A stretch of DNA of 64,000 nt from Macrobrachium rosenbergii (GCF_040412425.1 NC_089742.1:81366039-81430038), one strand, 5' to 3'; shown: positions 1-10,505, counted from the stretch's first letter. Program-made: numbers and translations. Notes: generated by a model not told the origin, from the sequence alone.

Positions 1-1
1 T

Positions 2-301
2 CTCGAGAAGTCCCATCTCATCCCCAAGCAGAGGATAAAGTACCTGGGCATGCTGATAGATACGATAGCAGCAAGAGTCTTTCCCTCAGGCTCTCGCATC
101 TGCAGGTTCAGGAAGGCAGTGCAGCTGTTCCTGTCTCGACGGGAGCAGCCAGCTCGGCAATGGCAAGTCGTCATCAGTCACCTGTCGTCGTTGGAGAAGA
201 TGGTCCCTCATGGGCAGCTTCACCTTCACTCTCTCAAGTGGAAAATAAAGGAACTCTTTTCCCAGTCTCGAGTTCCTCAATCCTTTCTCATTCTTCTCTA
301 A
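2..301 (+). pseudogene. DIRS copy A: reverse transcriptase C-terminal (thumb) fragment
   Basis: The window opens inside a DIRS-type polyprotein. The first 100 codons are open and carry the post-catalytic RT motif QRIKYLGMLID followed by a basic, helical thumb-like stretch, the usual link between the YLDDW palm and RNase H in DIRS elements. The catalytic palm lies before base 1. A stop near 301 separates it from the RNase H motifs, which continue immediately in another frame, so the copy is frameshifted and inactive. It is the upstream part of copy A, which runs on through RNase H, recombinase and terminal repeat to about 3240. The family assignment rests on the order of RT, RNase H, tyrosine recombinase and inverted ends; the RT fragment alone could also fit Ty3-like RT. 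Confidence 0.7.
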
Positions 302-1340
302 GAAGAAGCGAGAGAGGATTTAGACTGGTGGATGGATGACAGGAACCTCATAATAGGAGTATCCCTGCATACTCCCCCTCCCGACATGCTTCTGTTCTTA
401 GATGCATCGACCGAGGAATGGGGCGCACACCTGAAGGAGGTTGCTGATTTCGGGAGTGTGGAACCAAGACGACAAGCGCCTTCACATCAATACAGGCAGT
501 CCCTGGTTATTGGCGATCTGGTTTTACGGCGCTTGTCTAGCGACGACAGTAACCAGATTTTCGTCACTGATAACCGGTTATCGGCGCTGATCACCTCTTA
601 TCGGCGGCGCTGATCACCGGTTATCGGCGCCGCTAACTGGGGATCAGTGCTATTATCGCCGATTTTCGGTTAGCAGCGATTTCCGGTTGTCGTCATGCTG
701 TCGGGAACGGAACCCCGCCAATAACCGGGGACTGGCTGTATCCTGGAACTCAGTGCAGCCTTTCTGGCCCTCCAAGAGTTTCAGGATCGCATGCTGGGAC
801 ACTCTGTGGTGTTAATGAGCGACAACACCACAGTAGTGGCATATATCAACAAGGAGGGGGGGTCTCTTGTCCCTTCCGCTTCGCCAGTTGACAATGCAGA
901 TGCATGAGTGGGTGGTAGCTCACTCGGTAGAGCTGTCAGCCAGATACATTCCAGGCAAGAGGAATGTAGCGGCAGACAAGCTTAGCCGCCAGGATCAAGT
1001 GATAGGGACGGAGTGGTCCCTTCATTTGGACATTACGGAGAGGTTGTTCAAACTGTGGTGCCCCCCAGTCATTGATCTGTTCGCCACCCGGCACAACAGA
1101 AAACTTCAGGTCTTCTGTTCCGTCGCCCTGGACCCGTGGGCCGCTGCGGGGAATGCATTCCAACACCCGTGGGAAAACCTCGAAGTCTACGCCTTCCTTC
1201 CATTTTGTCTGATTCGCAAGGTGATCAGCAGAGTGTTGATCACCCTGAATCTCAATGATTCTGGTGGCTCCCAAATGGCCGCAGGCTGTTTGGTGTCCTT
1301 ACCTGCTAGCTCTCCTCTCCTACGCTCCAAGAGAGATTCC
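300..1340 (+). pseudogene. DIRS copy A: RNase H and connection domain, broken by a small DNA element
   Basis: The RNase H active-site pattern is visible in order: LFLDASTEEWGAHL (first Asp) near 385, an ELSAAFLALQEF helix (Glu) near 746, VVLMSDNTTVVAYIN (Asp) near 808, and NVAADKLSR (last Asp) near 963. The DIRS connection motifs follow, with VIDLFATRHNRK near 1070 and LVAPKWPQAVW near 1258. The reading frame changes several times. A 246-bp element at 493-738 splits the domain between the first Asp and the Glu helix; skipping it and one TA rejoins the frame as LHINILELSAAFLAL. RNase H would remove RNA from the RNA-DNA hybrid during reverse transcription. This copy cannot make an intact protein. 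Confidence 0.72.
493..738. mobile_element. Tigger-like MITE (CAGGCAGTCC ends) inside DIRS RNase H
   Basis: Ends CAGGCAGTCCCTGGTTA and, inverted, TAACCGGGGACTGGCTG, flanked by TA on both sides (491-492 and 739-740). The interior is GC-rich with short repeated CGGTTATCGGCGC units. Removing it with one TA restores the interrupted RNase H frame, which is direct evidence of insertion. TA targets and CAG..CTG ends fit pogo/Tigger-like Tc1-mariner elements; there is no coding capacity. The same family recurs at 16745, 22314 and 45542. Confidence 0.8.
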
Positions 1341-1379
1341 TCCCTGGCCCAGCCTTCTGTGTCAACCTCACATAGAGTG

Positions 1380-2230
1380 GTACCACCAGGCAGTGCAGTC
1401 CCTGTGTCTTCATTGCTGGAGGTTATCCAGCATCTCTTGTGAACGAAGGGCTTTTCGCACCGCACAGCAACAGGGATGGCTGGATACTACTACTCAGCAG
1501 GTCGTTGACTTCCTCGTCTTCGTTCGCCAAGAGAAGCTTCTCCCCATTTCAGTTGTAAAAGGCTACAGAGCTGCACTTGGCTTAGTCTTGCAGCTGAAGG
1601 ATGTAGACATCTCCTCTTCACTGGAGATTTCGCCCCTGATGAGAAGCTTCGAAAGGTCTTGCCCACCCAGCGACCTCAGGCCCCTTGCATGGGATATGAC
1701 TTTTTTTTTTGAGGAGCCTGACTCATGCGCCGTATGAGCCTTTACGAGAGTCATCAGACAGGGATCTGACCCTCAAGACTGTCTTCCTGCTTGGCCTGGC
1801 ATCAGCAAAGAGAGTAGGTGAGCTTCATGGACTTTCCTTTGATGTTAAACACTCGAGTGGATGGGGATCAGTTAGGCTCGATTTCGTCCCGGATTTCATA
1901 GCGAAGACTCAGAACCCATCTGTCCTTGACTCCAGGTTCAAGACCTTCACAATCCCCTCCATAGAGGACTTTGTTGGTAATGATCCAGACGAGATGCTAC
2001 TTTGTCCTGTTAGAGTGCTGTGGCACTATCTGAAGAGGACTCGACGATGACTCTTCATTAGCACTGGCTCGTCCAAGAACACAATTTCTTTCTGGCTTAG
2101 TGAGACGATCAGGGGGACACACTCTGCTGCTGGCAAAGTCGATGCCTGTACCTTCCACCCAAGAGCTCACGAAGTCAGGGGCATTGGTCCAACCCCAGCA
2201 TTCCAGAAGAATCTGTTGGTTCCTCAGGTG
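1380..2230 (+). pseudogene. DIRS copy A: tyrosine recombinase, frameshifted
   Basis: A degenerate tyrosine recombinase, the DIRS integrase that inserts a circular cDNA. The N-terminal core-binding part is seen as TQQVVDFLVFVRQEKLLPIS and VVKGYRAALGLVLQLKD (1495-1605). A run of T residues near 1690 marks a frameshift. The catalytic part then continues with TVFLLGLASAKRVGELHGLS (first catalytic Arg, about 1770-1830) and a PDEMLLCPVRVLWHYLKRTR block ending at a stop at 2048. A RAHEVRGIG segment near 2160 keeps the HxxR motif. No convincing nucleophile Tyr region follows. It sits directly downstream of RNase H, as in other DIRS copies here. Confidence 0.7.
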
Positions 2231-2904
2231 CTAGAAGTAAGGGTGTGGTCTGGTCAGATCACTTCACCTCTTTCTACCTTCAGGATATTGCCCACAAGTC
2301 CTTGGATACTTTTTCCTTGGAACTGTGGTGGCTGCTCAAGTTGTGTAGCTTACCCGGCTCCTTTAACAGGACAGGTAGCATCTTGCCTAAGGTTTTTGAT
2401 TGTGGAAGTGAGAATGACTGCGTAAGTGACTGGCCTCTCCTTCTTCTCCTCCCCTGTCATCCTTCTTCTCTTCCTTTGGGCAGAGAGTGGATTCGAGCCA
2501 AGACATACTGGAACTGACGGCTGATGCAGGTAAGTTTATACATTGAGCACCCGTTCTATTTTTCTTTTACCAGATTTATAGAAGCAAACCCTCTCCTTCC
2601 TCTAGCAAGCTAGCAAGGGGAGGAAGGAGACCCTGACAATAAAACAAACCCAATACTTGTATTTGCCTTACTGTCTCTGACTCTTAGATTCATCCTAGCC
2701 TATTTTCGTATGAGATTACGATTCCCTCTCTCATTTGAAAAGGCCCAGAAGTCTGACAATGACCATGCAGTTTCTATACTCCGATCAGTATGTCAGAGGT
2801 ATGGTTCTCTTCCTCACTCTATCGACTAGGAAGAGGATCCCAGGTATGGTGAACTCCTGTCAGTTCAGAGACTCACTCGGATTCCTCCCTCCAACGATTG
2901 AGTT
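2231..2904 (+). other. DIRS copy A: 3' non-coding region
   Basis: Decayed sequence between the recombinase and the internal complementary region. Its last part (about 2840-2890, cagttcagagactcactcgg) matches the equivalent place in copy B (about 6474-6495), so it belongs to the element and not to the host. No gene is visible. Confidence 0.5.
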
Positions 2905-3015
2905 TTCCTAATGTAAAGGGCCGATGTTTTGTATATCATGTAGGAACAAATCACAGATTTTTAAAGTAATTTGTATTTTTCCTAACTATACCAACCTGAG
3001 GTCCTTTACATCACA
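2905..3015. repeat. DIRS copy A: internal complementary region
   Basis: First half (to about 2948) is the inverse complement of the family-1 left end as seen at 3668 (TTGTTCCTACAC...). Second half (about 2955-3015) is the inverse complement of this copy's own right end at 3180-3240. This fusion of both outer ends is the diagnostic DIRS internal complementary region, thought to template circle closure during replication. Confidence 0.7.
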
Positions 3016-3240
3016 TTTCATGCCCACCTCATGCTACCCCTCAATCTGGTACCTGAGCCGAAAGGCAGATTGAAATGTTTACATTTGGGCAAGCGGGACC
3101 CCCACCTACCAGACAGTAGTTAACTGCCTAACCACCTTGTTCGAAAGTTTAATGGCCATTTCCAGCTTCACTGAAAGTAATTCCTAATGTAAAGGACCTC
3201 AGATTTGTATAGTTAGGAAAAATACAAATTATTTTAAAAT
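3016..3240. repeat. DIRS copy A: right inverted terminal repeat
   Basis: Runs from gtcctttacat to a distal segment reading gtaaaggacctcagatttgt and taggaaaaatacaaatta, which is the inverse complement of 2955-3013. It contains the family-1 ITR core (caccttgttcgaaagttt), here in the opposite orientation to the left ITR of copy B. Confidence 0.6.
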
Positions 3241-3597
3241 TTTGTGATATTAATAGAAAAGTACCAAATCACATATGAACATATAAAAGTTGTGAATAAT
3301 ATACAGTAATGAAATTTTTTAAATGAATCTTACCTCTCTATTATGATAGCTGTATTTTCTGTGTCAGGCAAGAGAACAATAGTGTGAAAAGTAACAAAAA
3401 AAATGGATAGTTTAGTTTGAACTGTCTATTCACTCATCCCTTTCGGGTGATATGGGCATCTATAGTTATCCATTCAGTTTTTTCTCTGTCGTTGGCCTGC
3501 GAGGACACATTGGAGAGTGTATATGAGATTTCATTGATGGTTAGATCATATTCTGAATTTAGTTTGATTTTTCTGGTTATGATATAGGATGTCATCC
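3241..3597. other. No gene seen; AT-rich spacer
   Basis: AT-rich sequence between the right end of copy A and the start of a truncated gag. No coding signal, inverted repeat or RNA gene was recognised. Confidence 0.4.
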
Positions 3598-3667
3598 AAA
3601 GAAGAGACGGAGAAATCGTTTCATGTCTGTAAGGTGAAAGGGTGCAATACCTGCCTTTACTCTTCAG
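3590..3667 (+). pseudogene. Truncated DIRS gag start (N-terminal Cys motif)
   Basis: An ATG near 3590 opens a short frame containing CKVKGCNTCL, like the N-terminal YCSKGCNTHL of the gag-like protein of copy E (39132). The frame runs straight into the left end of copy B at 3668, so a separate DIRS copy was probably cut by B. Only about 25 codons survive, so the assignment is tentative. Confidence 0.4.
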
Positions 3668-3900
3668 TTGTTCCTACACAAAATACAAACCATCGGTCTT
3701 TACATAAGGATATGCTTCATCGCAGCTGGAAATGACTGTTTAACTTTTAAACAAGGTGGTTAGGTAGTTAATTGATGTCCAACTGGTGGCAGTCCCACCC
3801 ACCCAGACAGTAAGCATTCCCTTTGCCTTCAGCCACCGAGTGATGAAGTGCTGTTGTACTGCTCTCTGCCCTGCTTGCTGTTTTGCTTTGTTTTTCATCT
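3668..3900. repeat. DIRS copy B: left inverted terminal repeat
   Basis: Starts TTGTTCCTACACAAAATAC and contains the family-1 core (aaacaaggtggttaggtagtt, cccacccagacag). Highly similar blocks begin at 6569, 15441 and 15901. Its inverse complement appears in the complementary regions at 2905 and 6515. Confidence 0.65.
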
Positions 3901-3959
3901 GTTCCTGGTGGGATCATTTTTTTTTTTTTTGTATTATTTGCTTGTGTTTGTGATTCAGT

Positions 3960-4935
3960 GTGCAGACCACCTAAGCCCAAGCGGAAGGGCAGTGCCCAGC
4001 GTGTGCCCCAGCACCTCTTGAAGACCCTGTAACTGTTACTGCTCCTCCCTTAATGTAGACCCTCATGTCCTCTGTAATAGTTGCAGAGGGCATGACTGTG
4101 GCCAGGATTCAGTGTGTGATGAATGTCGTTCCTGGTCTCCTGTGCAATGGGTGAAATTTTTGTAGAGGAGGAAGCACAAGAAGGCTTCCAAGGCATCATC
4201 CAAGGATAACATGCCTCCGATGGCACCAGTGGTTGCCGACCCTTTTTGCTATTTCCTTTCCCCTGTGAAGCTTCCATGCCTTGCTGTCACTCCTACGGGA
4301 GCGATCTCCCCTTTATCGTCTTTGCTTGCTTCGTCAAGTGGAAGTCAGCATTTTGGGGTGGGTGATCAGGACAACTTTGCTCGATATTCTCTGTTTGCTC
4401 AGAAGGGGAAGAGGAATCCCCTTCAGTGCAAACGGAGACTGCCGCCCCTAACCTGACTTTCACTTCCTCAGGAGAGACTGAGGAACTCCGGGAGACTTGG
4501 GTCTCTCTGGGCCTTTTGGGTGTTCCCTCAGCGCAGGGCTTATTGAGTCACATGATGACTTCCCATCCTACTGTGATGCCCCCAGTGACTCATGCAACTG
4601 TAACAGCCACAACAACGACTGTTATGATGACTGCAATGACGAAGACATCTATGAATGTCACAACTCATGCTCCACCTCTTATGACCCCGGCTGCTGTTGA
4701 CCATGTGTCTCCGCACACCCCTCTATGATCTACCATGCAGTAGCCCATCCTTCTGCTGTGCCTGCATCAGGGGTCAGCTCCTCCACGCTCTCTTGAAGAT
4801 GTCGCAGAAGAAGTCGAAGAAGAGGAGTCACCAAGTGTCGTCTTCATTGTCTGCTGCCACCTCCTTACCTTCTATTCCAAAGCTCATTAGCAGAGGAAGA
4901 AGGTAGCTTCTAAGGGGAAGACAGAGGGATCTCTC
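3960..4935 (+). pseudogene. DIRS copy B: gag-like ORF1, fragmented
   Basis: A broken frame equivalent to the gag-like ORF1 of DIRS elements, presumed to package element RNA. Near 4070-4160 the pattern CNSCRGHDCGQDSVCDEC then RSWSPVQWVKF is readable, a CX2CX4CX5CX2C array that closely matches CIDCRGQICSEDLRCNKC in copy E. A low-complexity Thr/Met/Ala-rich stretch follows (4500-4730). Near 4800-4860 comes an acidic tract and a Ser-rich tail that also occurs in copy C at about 10017. At least three frame changes are needed. The RT and RNase H expected next are absent. Confidence 0.6.
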
Positions 4936-6060
4936 ATTTACTCCCCAGTCCTCGGACTTGGGGGCTGTTTCACAGGTCCCAGGACACAGGTATCCTGACC
5001 AGCTAGCTCTGCTTTCCGAGGCACTGAGAGAGATTCCCCCTTAGCACAACCTTCTGTGTCAATTGCACAAAGAACGGTACCACTGGTCAGTGGGGTCTTG
5101 TGCACTTCACGGATAGAAACTATCCAGCATCTCTTTCGAGCGAGAGGGTTTTCTCGCTGCACAGTGACAGAGATGTTGGGATACCTCCGTCAATCCTCCA
5201 CAGCTGTGTACCAGGGGAAATGGGCCGTCTTCTGTTGTTGGTGTTGTGGACAGTCTCTCTGGTTGGAGCCACTATTCAGCAGGTAACAGACTTCCTAGTC
5301 TTTCTTAACCGAGAGAAGCTTCTCTCTGTCTCAGCAGTAAAGGGCTATAGGGCCACCCTGGGCCTAGTCCTACAACTGAAAGATGTGTATATCTCCTCCT
5401 CCCCGGAGATTTCTGCTGATGAAAAGCTTCAAAAGGTCTTGCCCTCCCAGGGAACTCAGGCCCCCTGAATGGGATGTGACTCTTGTTTAGGAGCCTGACT
5501 CATGCACCTACAAGCCTTTACAAGAGTTGTCAGACAGGGATCTGACCCTCAAGACTGCCTTCTTGCTTGCCCTGGCATAGACAGAGAGATTGGGTGAACT
5601 TCATGGAGGTTCCTTCAATGTTAAACACTCGAGGGGATGGGGATAAGTTACGCTCAATTTCACCCCAGCATTCATAGCGAAGGCTCAGAATCCGTTGGTC
5701 CCTGACTCCAGATTTGAGGCCTTTATGATCCCCTCCCTGGCGGACTTTGTTGCTAATGATCCAGACGAGATGCTACTCTGTCCTGTTAGAGTGCTACAGT
5801 ACTATCTTAAGAGGGCTCGACATCTCCTGCCTGAGTGTTGACGACTCTTTGTTAGTACAGTACTGGCTCAACCAAGAAAGAGGAAAGAGGTGTCCAAGAA
5901 CACTGTCTCTTTCTGGCTTCATGAAACAATCAAACAAGGGGGAGGAAGACACCAGTCAGTACGTTTCGAGCAAAAGTTCATGAAGTAGGGGGCATTGGTC
6001 TGTCCCTCGCACTCAGGAAGAATCCGTCAGTTCTTCAGGTACTGGGGCGGGAATGTGGTC
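4936..6060 (+). pseudogene. DIRS copy B: tyrosine recombinase, decayed
   Basis: Joined almost directly to gag, so copy B lost RT and RNase H by internal deletion. Recognisable pieces are RIETIQHLF and a Cys-rich linker (5115-5250), QQVTDFLVFLNREKLLSVSA and VKGYRATLGLVLQLKD (5275-5390), a TLKTAFLLALA-like segment near 5545, and ADFVANDPDEMLLCPVRVL near 5740-5795. The HxxR motif is seen as HEVGG near 5975, so the second catalytic Arg appears changed to Gly. Several frameshifts and stops are present. By eye it is closest to the recombinase of copy A. Confidence 0.65.
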
Positions 6061-6144
6061 ACATCAGACCATTTTCACATCCTTCTACTTTTGGGACATG
6101 CCCACAAGTCCTTGAACAATTTTTCCTTGGGTCCTTTGGTGGCT

Positions 6145-6205
6145 GCTCAACAAGGTGTGTGTGTGTGTGTGTGTGTGTCTCTCTCTCTCTCTCTCTCCCC
6201 CCTCC
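6145..6205. repeat. (GT)n then (CT)n microsatellite
   Basis: A GT run passes directly into a CT run, in the 3' non-coding part of DIRS copy B. Confidence 0.9.
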
Positions 6206-6514
6206 CTTTCTCTTCAACCTTCCTCTCCCTGTGGGCAGAGGATAGGTAGCAAGCCGTCACATGCTGGGTAGGAGCAAGTCCTGCTTTATTGTCCCCGACA
6301 CTCAGATTCAACCTAGCCCTTTTTCAAATGATGTTGCGTACAACCCATATATTTGAAAAGGCCCAGAAATCTGACAGTTCCATACTCCGTTCAGCATGTC
6401 AGAGGCACAGCCCTCTTCCATTATTTACAGTACTCGACCAGGAAGAAGACCCAGATGTGGCCAACTACCAGTCAGTTCAGAGACTTACTCGGATTCCTCC
6501 CTCCAAGGAAGTAA

Positions 6515-6562
6515 GTCTTCCTTGTGTAAAGACCAACAGTTTGTATTTTGTTTAGGAACAAA
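6515..6562. repeat. DIRS copy B: half of the internal complementary region
   Basis: Reads cttccttgtgtaaagacc and ttgtattttgtttaggaaca, the inverse complement of B's left end at 3668. The second half and the right terminal repeat are missing; copy C starts a few bases later, so B is truncated here. Confidence 0.6.
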
Positions 6563-6873
6563 TGGCAGTTGTCCCTACACAGTATATAAACCTTTTGGTC
6601 TTTATACAGTAATAGGAATTACCTTCAGCGCAGTGGAGACCGGCCGTTTAACTTTATTCAAGGTGGTAGAGTACGTATTTAACTACTGTACTGACTACGG
6701 GTGGGAGCTCTGCCCACCAGTTGCCATACACTGTACTTTGCTTTTGGCCGTTCGACTGATTTGTTTATTGTTATGTTTTAATGATATCTGGAAAATAACG
6801 TTCTTTTGCGATATAATGCCAATCCAGCCCCTTATTTTACCCTTGTGTGTTGCATATTCAGTATTCTGATATA

Positions 6874-7208
6874 CAGTAATACCTCTATCATACACGGTTT
6901 GAGTTGCGCGAATTCACAGAAACATGAACTTTTCATTGGAACCTAACTAATTGTCATATGTGATATTTTTACAGACACGCAACATTTGCAAAATCCTCAA
7001 GAAACCCTGCAGAAGTGGTTGTATTTAATCTTTTTATGTAAATTACAAGTTTTCATGCTTTGATGTGTAAAACTGGAATGAAAGAGTTGTATTATTTTTA
7101 TTTTTATACATAAATACTGTAGGGTACTAAAATCACAACGCAGCTGTTGATGTAAACATCTCTCTCTCTCTCTCTCTGGTACTTTAATATTTGCTTTGAT
7201 GTATAAGT

Positions 7209-7240
<32 letters not shown>

Positions 7241-7598
7241 AGATAGAGATTTTTTATGCATACGTAACATACATGTTTATTTTGTACTGTAGTTTTATAG
7301 ATAAAGGTGATGTTACTTTGTTATTAATTTTTTCATATTTTCCTTGCTATAATTACAACATTTATACATTTCTGTAGTAAATTGTGTACAATTTTAAAAA
7401 AATACATATCGATTCCCAGTCTTCTTCGAAGCTTTGGAGTGAGGGGTAGAAAATGTTGCCCATTCAATGGTCAAATATGTTGCTCACTCATGATCAAATA
7501 AAATACAGTATGTACCGCTACAAAGGATACTGAAAAATCTCTCTCTCTCTCCTTCATAAATCACAAATTTCCATCTTTTGATATCTAAGTAGGAATAA

Positions 7599-7687
<89 letters not shown>

Positions 7688-7853
7688 CACTGTAATTAAC
7701 GAAACATGACTTACAGTATGGTATTAAGCTTTTAAACTCTAGAAATAAGGATTTATTGTATGTATTAGCATTTTTAGTGACCGTAACAAACTTATCCTCG
7801 CCTTACATGAGAAGTTATGGAACCTAACCTCGCATAAGTTGAAGGTATTACTG
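6874..7853. mobile_element. Tigger-like element (CAGTAATACCT ends), 980 bp
   Basis: Ends CAGTAATACCTCTATC and, inverted, GAAGGTATTACTG, each bordered by TA (6872-6873, 7854-7855). Closely related in its ends to the element at 44322-46454. The interior holds no coding frame but carries at least four separate (CT)n tracts. An empty copy of the same target exists at 15827-15840 (ctgatataattgtt), so the insertion and TA duplication can be read directly. Confidence 0.8.
7602..7685. repeat. (CT)n microsatellite
   Basis: About 84 bp of uninterrupted CT inside the Tigger-like element. Shorter CT tracts lie at about 7159-7178, 7210-7236 and 7538-7550. Confidence 0.95.
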
Positions 7854-8539
7854 TAATTGTTCAATCTGATACAATGCAACCCTACAACTATATTAACTTT
7901 GACAGTGGTAAAACTAGTTTGATGTTTTTTTGCTTATATCTGGACATAACGCTCTAATATGATATAATGCAATTCCATCCCCCTATTTTACCCTTGTGTG
8001 TTGCATATTTAGTATTCTGATATAATTGTTAATTCTGCCATAATGCAACACTATAACTTTATTAGTCTTCAGAGTGGTAAACTGGTTTTTTATGTTGCCA
8101 TGGCAACTAGCTTAAACTGGTTTCTTGTCTCTGCTTACGGCTATGACTTTACCTTGTCTTTTTAAGAGAGTTTTATTCCTTCTCAATGCAAAGAAAGCTT
8201 TTTATTCTGAAAATGATTACTTGACATTTGAAATGTTTTGAGTTTTCAGATATTGTAGAGCTCACAGGACTTGGGAAATTTGGGTTCTTTCGGTAGCAAT
8301 ACCTGCAGTATTACGGGCATGCAAGCAGCTGTTGCTTGGGTTCCCACGGAACCTGTGGCTTGACTGAGAAAGAGAGAGAGGGAGAGAGTCCAGATTGTGT
8401 GTGCGCTTATTCCCACCTTCCCATTCCCCACAGGAATGGTGCAAGGGTCCCGAGACAGCGATAGACTTGTGGTAGAAGTCAAAGAAGAGAATTGAATTAT
8501 CATCGTCTTTGCCTTCATCTGCTTTTGTTCTATCTCTCC

Positions 8540-9440
8540 TGGGTGCTCTCCCACATCTTCGTACTCGGGAACTGTGCCTTGGGTCTTGCAAAACTCTGCA
8601 ACACAGGAGCACCAGGTGAGCGGGTTTCCTGATACGACACGTTGAAGAGGTAACCCGGGTCACCTGTACTAGTTCCAGGAAATATTTTTCCCAAACTAGT
8701 ACGCACCTCCACCTGTGTTTCTTCGGACACTCAGGTAGAGGAAGTAACGGAAGATCGATATAGTCATGAATCGGGAGCTCCAGGTGCACGAATCTCGAAC
8801 AGGACTCATGTCACCGTGGGTACTTGGGTTTCCTCAAAACCCTAAGTTACCTTTACGAGTATCATGGAGATACCCCCACAGACTGGTATAATCCATCCTC
8901 TGCTTGAGTTTCCTTGGGCACTCGAGTAGAGAGAGCAACTGATGATCAGTCTAGTTGTGAATCGGGAGCTCCAGGTACGCAAGTCTCAAATGGGACTTGC
9001 GTCACTGTGGGTACTCAGGTTTCCTTGAAACCCAGAGTTACCTCTACCAGTATCGTGGTGATACCTCTATGGACTGCTATAATCCTCCTCCTGTTCAAGT
9101 TTCTTTGGACACTCGGGTAGAGAAAGCAACTGACTGTCGATCTAATTGTGACTTGGGAGCTTCAGGTGCGTGAGTCTCGAGCAGGACTCATGTCAACTTG
9201 GGTACTTGGGTTTCTTTGAAACCCGAAGCTACCTTGTACCAGTGCCATGGATCACTCTGCTTGATCCTTGAATTCTTGGATAGTAGAAGCAACTGATGCA
9301 CGATGGATTTGTGATTCAGGAGCTTCAGGTGTGTGGTCTTTCAAGGAGACCTGTGTTACCCCAGGTACTTGGGTTTCTTAGAAACCCCAAGTTACCTTTG
9401 CCAGTATCAGGGAGTTCCATGGACTGGTGTAGGCTCCGCT
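8540..9440 (+). repeat. Tandem repeat of 160-190 bp, probably in a gag-like ORF
   Basis: At least four diverged direct repeats share ggtacttgggtttcctt, aaacccnaagttacc and gaatcgggagctccaggt blocks. The TAC of the first motif lies at 8821, 9012, 9203 and 9366, giving periods of 191, 191 and 163. The plus-strand frame around 8914-9120 is open and repeats an ESGAPGTQVSNGTCVTVGTQ-like module. Its position upstream of a gag-like Ser-rich tail (10017) in copy C suggests it is part of ORF1. No known domain was recognised. Minus-strand open frames here appear to be by-products. Confidence 0.55.
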
Positions 9441-10004
9441 ACCTGAAGGGAAAGGGTACATTTCCCTCAGGATGCAGTCACCCCTGATTGACAGAGGACC
9501 TACTCAAAGATCATGTGGCTGATCTCTCAGCTCAGTGATCTTGGGAAAGAGATCATGAACGACTACGAAGAAGACTTTATAGCACATTGTCAGGTTAGGC
9601 GAGTCCACGCCTGTATGTGAATGATCATTTTTCTTGTGACAGCCCTCATTCATGTTTGCAAGAACAGACTGGCTCACCCATGAATAGCTACTTTCACGTT
9701 CTTGTGAAAACATTCGGTCTCCCAGACCTCTATTGGTGTTGACGACTGCCCACAGCCTTACTCGCCTGCAGGGTCCTTGGCTTCCTACAGGCATAGTAAG
9801 GTGCTAGACTCTCTCACCTGTTCTCTTACCTCTTGGAGTTTTCCAAGAACCGGGTATCAGATGGTTGTGGGTTCAAGACCGGAAATGTTCATGCTTCCTT
9901 CCCTTCCCAACCACAGAAGAATATACTCTGGATTTGATATGCGGACCAAACCAGTCATATACTTGAGTGGTAGAGAGAACACAGGGTGACCCGAGTTTTC
10001 CCAG

Positions 10005-10145
10005 ATGATTTGTAAGGTGTCGTCTTCGTCTTTGTCTGCTGCTGCCTCCTCCCCTCCTTCTTCTGATGCTTGCCAGTGGAAGAAGAGGGTCCCCGCCCCC
10101 AGGAAGCCCTGCCTCGCGGATTCTAAGTGGCTGCCTCCCTCCACA
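10005..10145 (+). pseudogene. DIRS copy C: gag-like C-terminal tail
   Basis: A Ser/Ala/Pro-rich frame, KVSSSSLSAAASSPPSSDAC, matches the HQVSSSLSAATSLPS tail of copy B near 4830. It stops making sense at about 10145, where minus-strand RNase H of another DIRS family begins. This is the last recognisable part of copy C. Confidence 0.5.
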
Positions 10146-10505
10146 GGTTCCATTGGGAGAATTTGTAGTTTTCGGCTCAATTCGTCTGCCAAGACATTCA
10201 TTTTGCCTTGTATGAAACAAGTGGCCAGTTTTTGTCCTGTTCTGGTCTGTCCAAATCAGGAGTGACCTTGCTTTCTCGAACAGGGAGGAGCGAGTTTCTC
10301 CTTGTAAATTGATGTATGCTAAGGCAGTGGTGTTGTTCAAGTGTACTATTACAACTTTGTCACGGACTTCTTCCTCGAAGTGCAACAGTTCTAAATGAAT
10401 TGCTCTCAGTTCCTCTTGTTGATGTGAAGAAGTCTCTCCTCTAGAGACCAAGAACCTGAAATTTCTTTGTCTCTTAGATGGGCTCCCCAGCCCATGTCCG
10501 ACATG
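10146..10505 (-). pseudogene. DIRS copy D: RNase H, inverted arm
   Basis: On the minus strand: MGWGAHLRDKEISGSWSLEE, ELRAIHLELLHFEEEV (Glu helix), VVIVHLNNTTALAYIN (the usual second Asp replaced by Asn) and NVLADELSRK. It lies downstream (in minus sense) of the RT at 10530-11247. The same domain occurs again in plus orientation at 11248-11600, so the two copies form inverted arms around the RT. The arms are very similar by eye, but the plus arm lacks about 28-30 bases covering TALAYIN. Confidence 0.72.

Larger units (their letters stand above)
6569..8250 (+). mobile_element. DIRS copy C: left ITR and 5' leader, interrupted
   Basis: Begins TTGTCCCTACACAGTATA with the family-1 ITR core (caaggtggtagagtacg, actacgggtgggagctctg). 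The leader contains a block (cttattttacccttgtgtgttgcatattcagtattctgatata) that also occurs at 7980-8030 and at 15785-15835. Those uninterrupted matches show that 6874-7853 is a later insertion. No protein was recognised in the leader. Confidence 0.6.

Noticed and set aside
4426..4728. Thr/Met-rich frame as a mucin-like host protein
   Set aside because: Low-complexity, overlapped by another open frame, and located between the Cys module and tail of DIRS copy B gag.
7484..7690. Open frame of repeated Arg-Glu
   Set aside because: Translation of a CT microsatellite; no stops because the unit is two bases long.
8246..8789. Minus-strand open frames of 102 and 175 codons
   Set aside because: They lie opposite the plus-strand tandem repeat and gag-like region, contain low-complexity Ser/Leu runs from a GA tract, and show no known motif.
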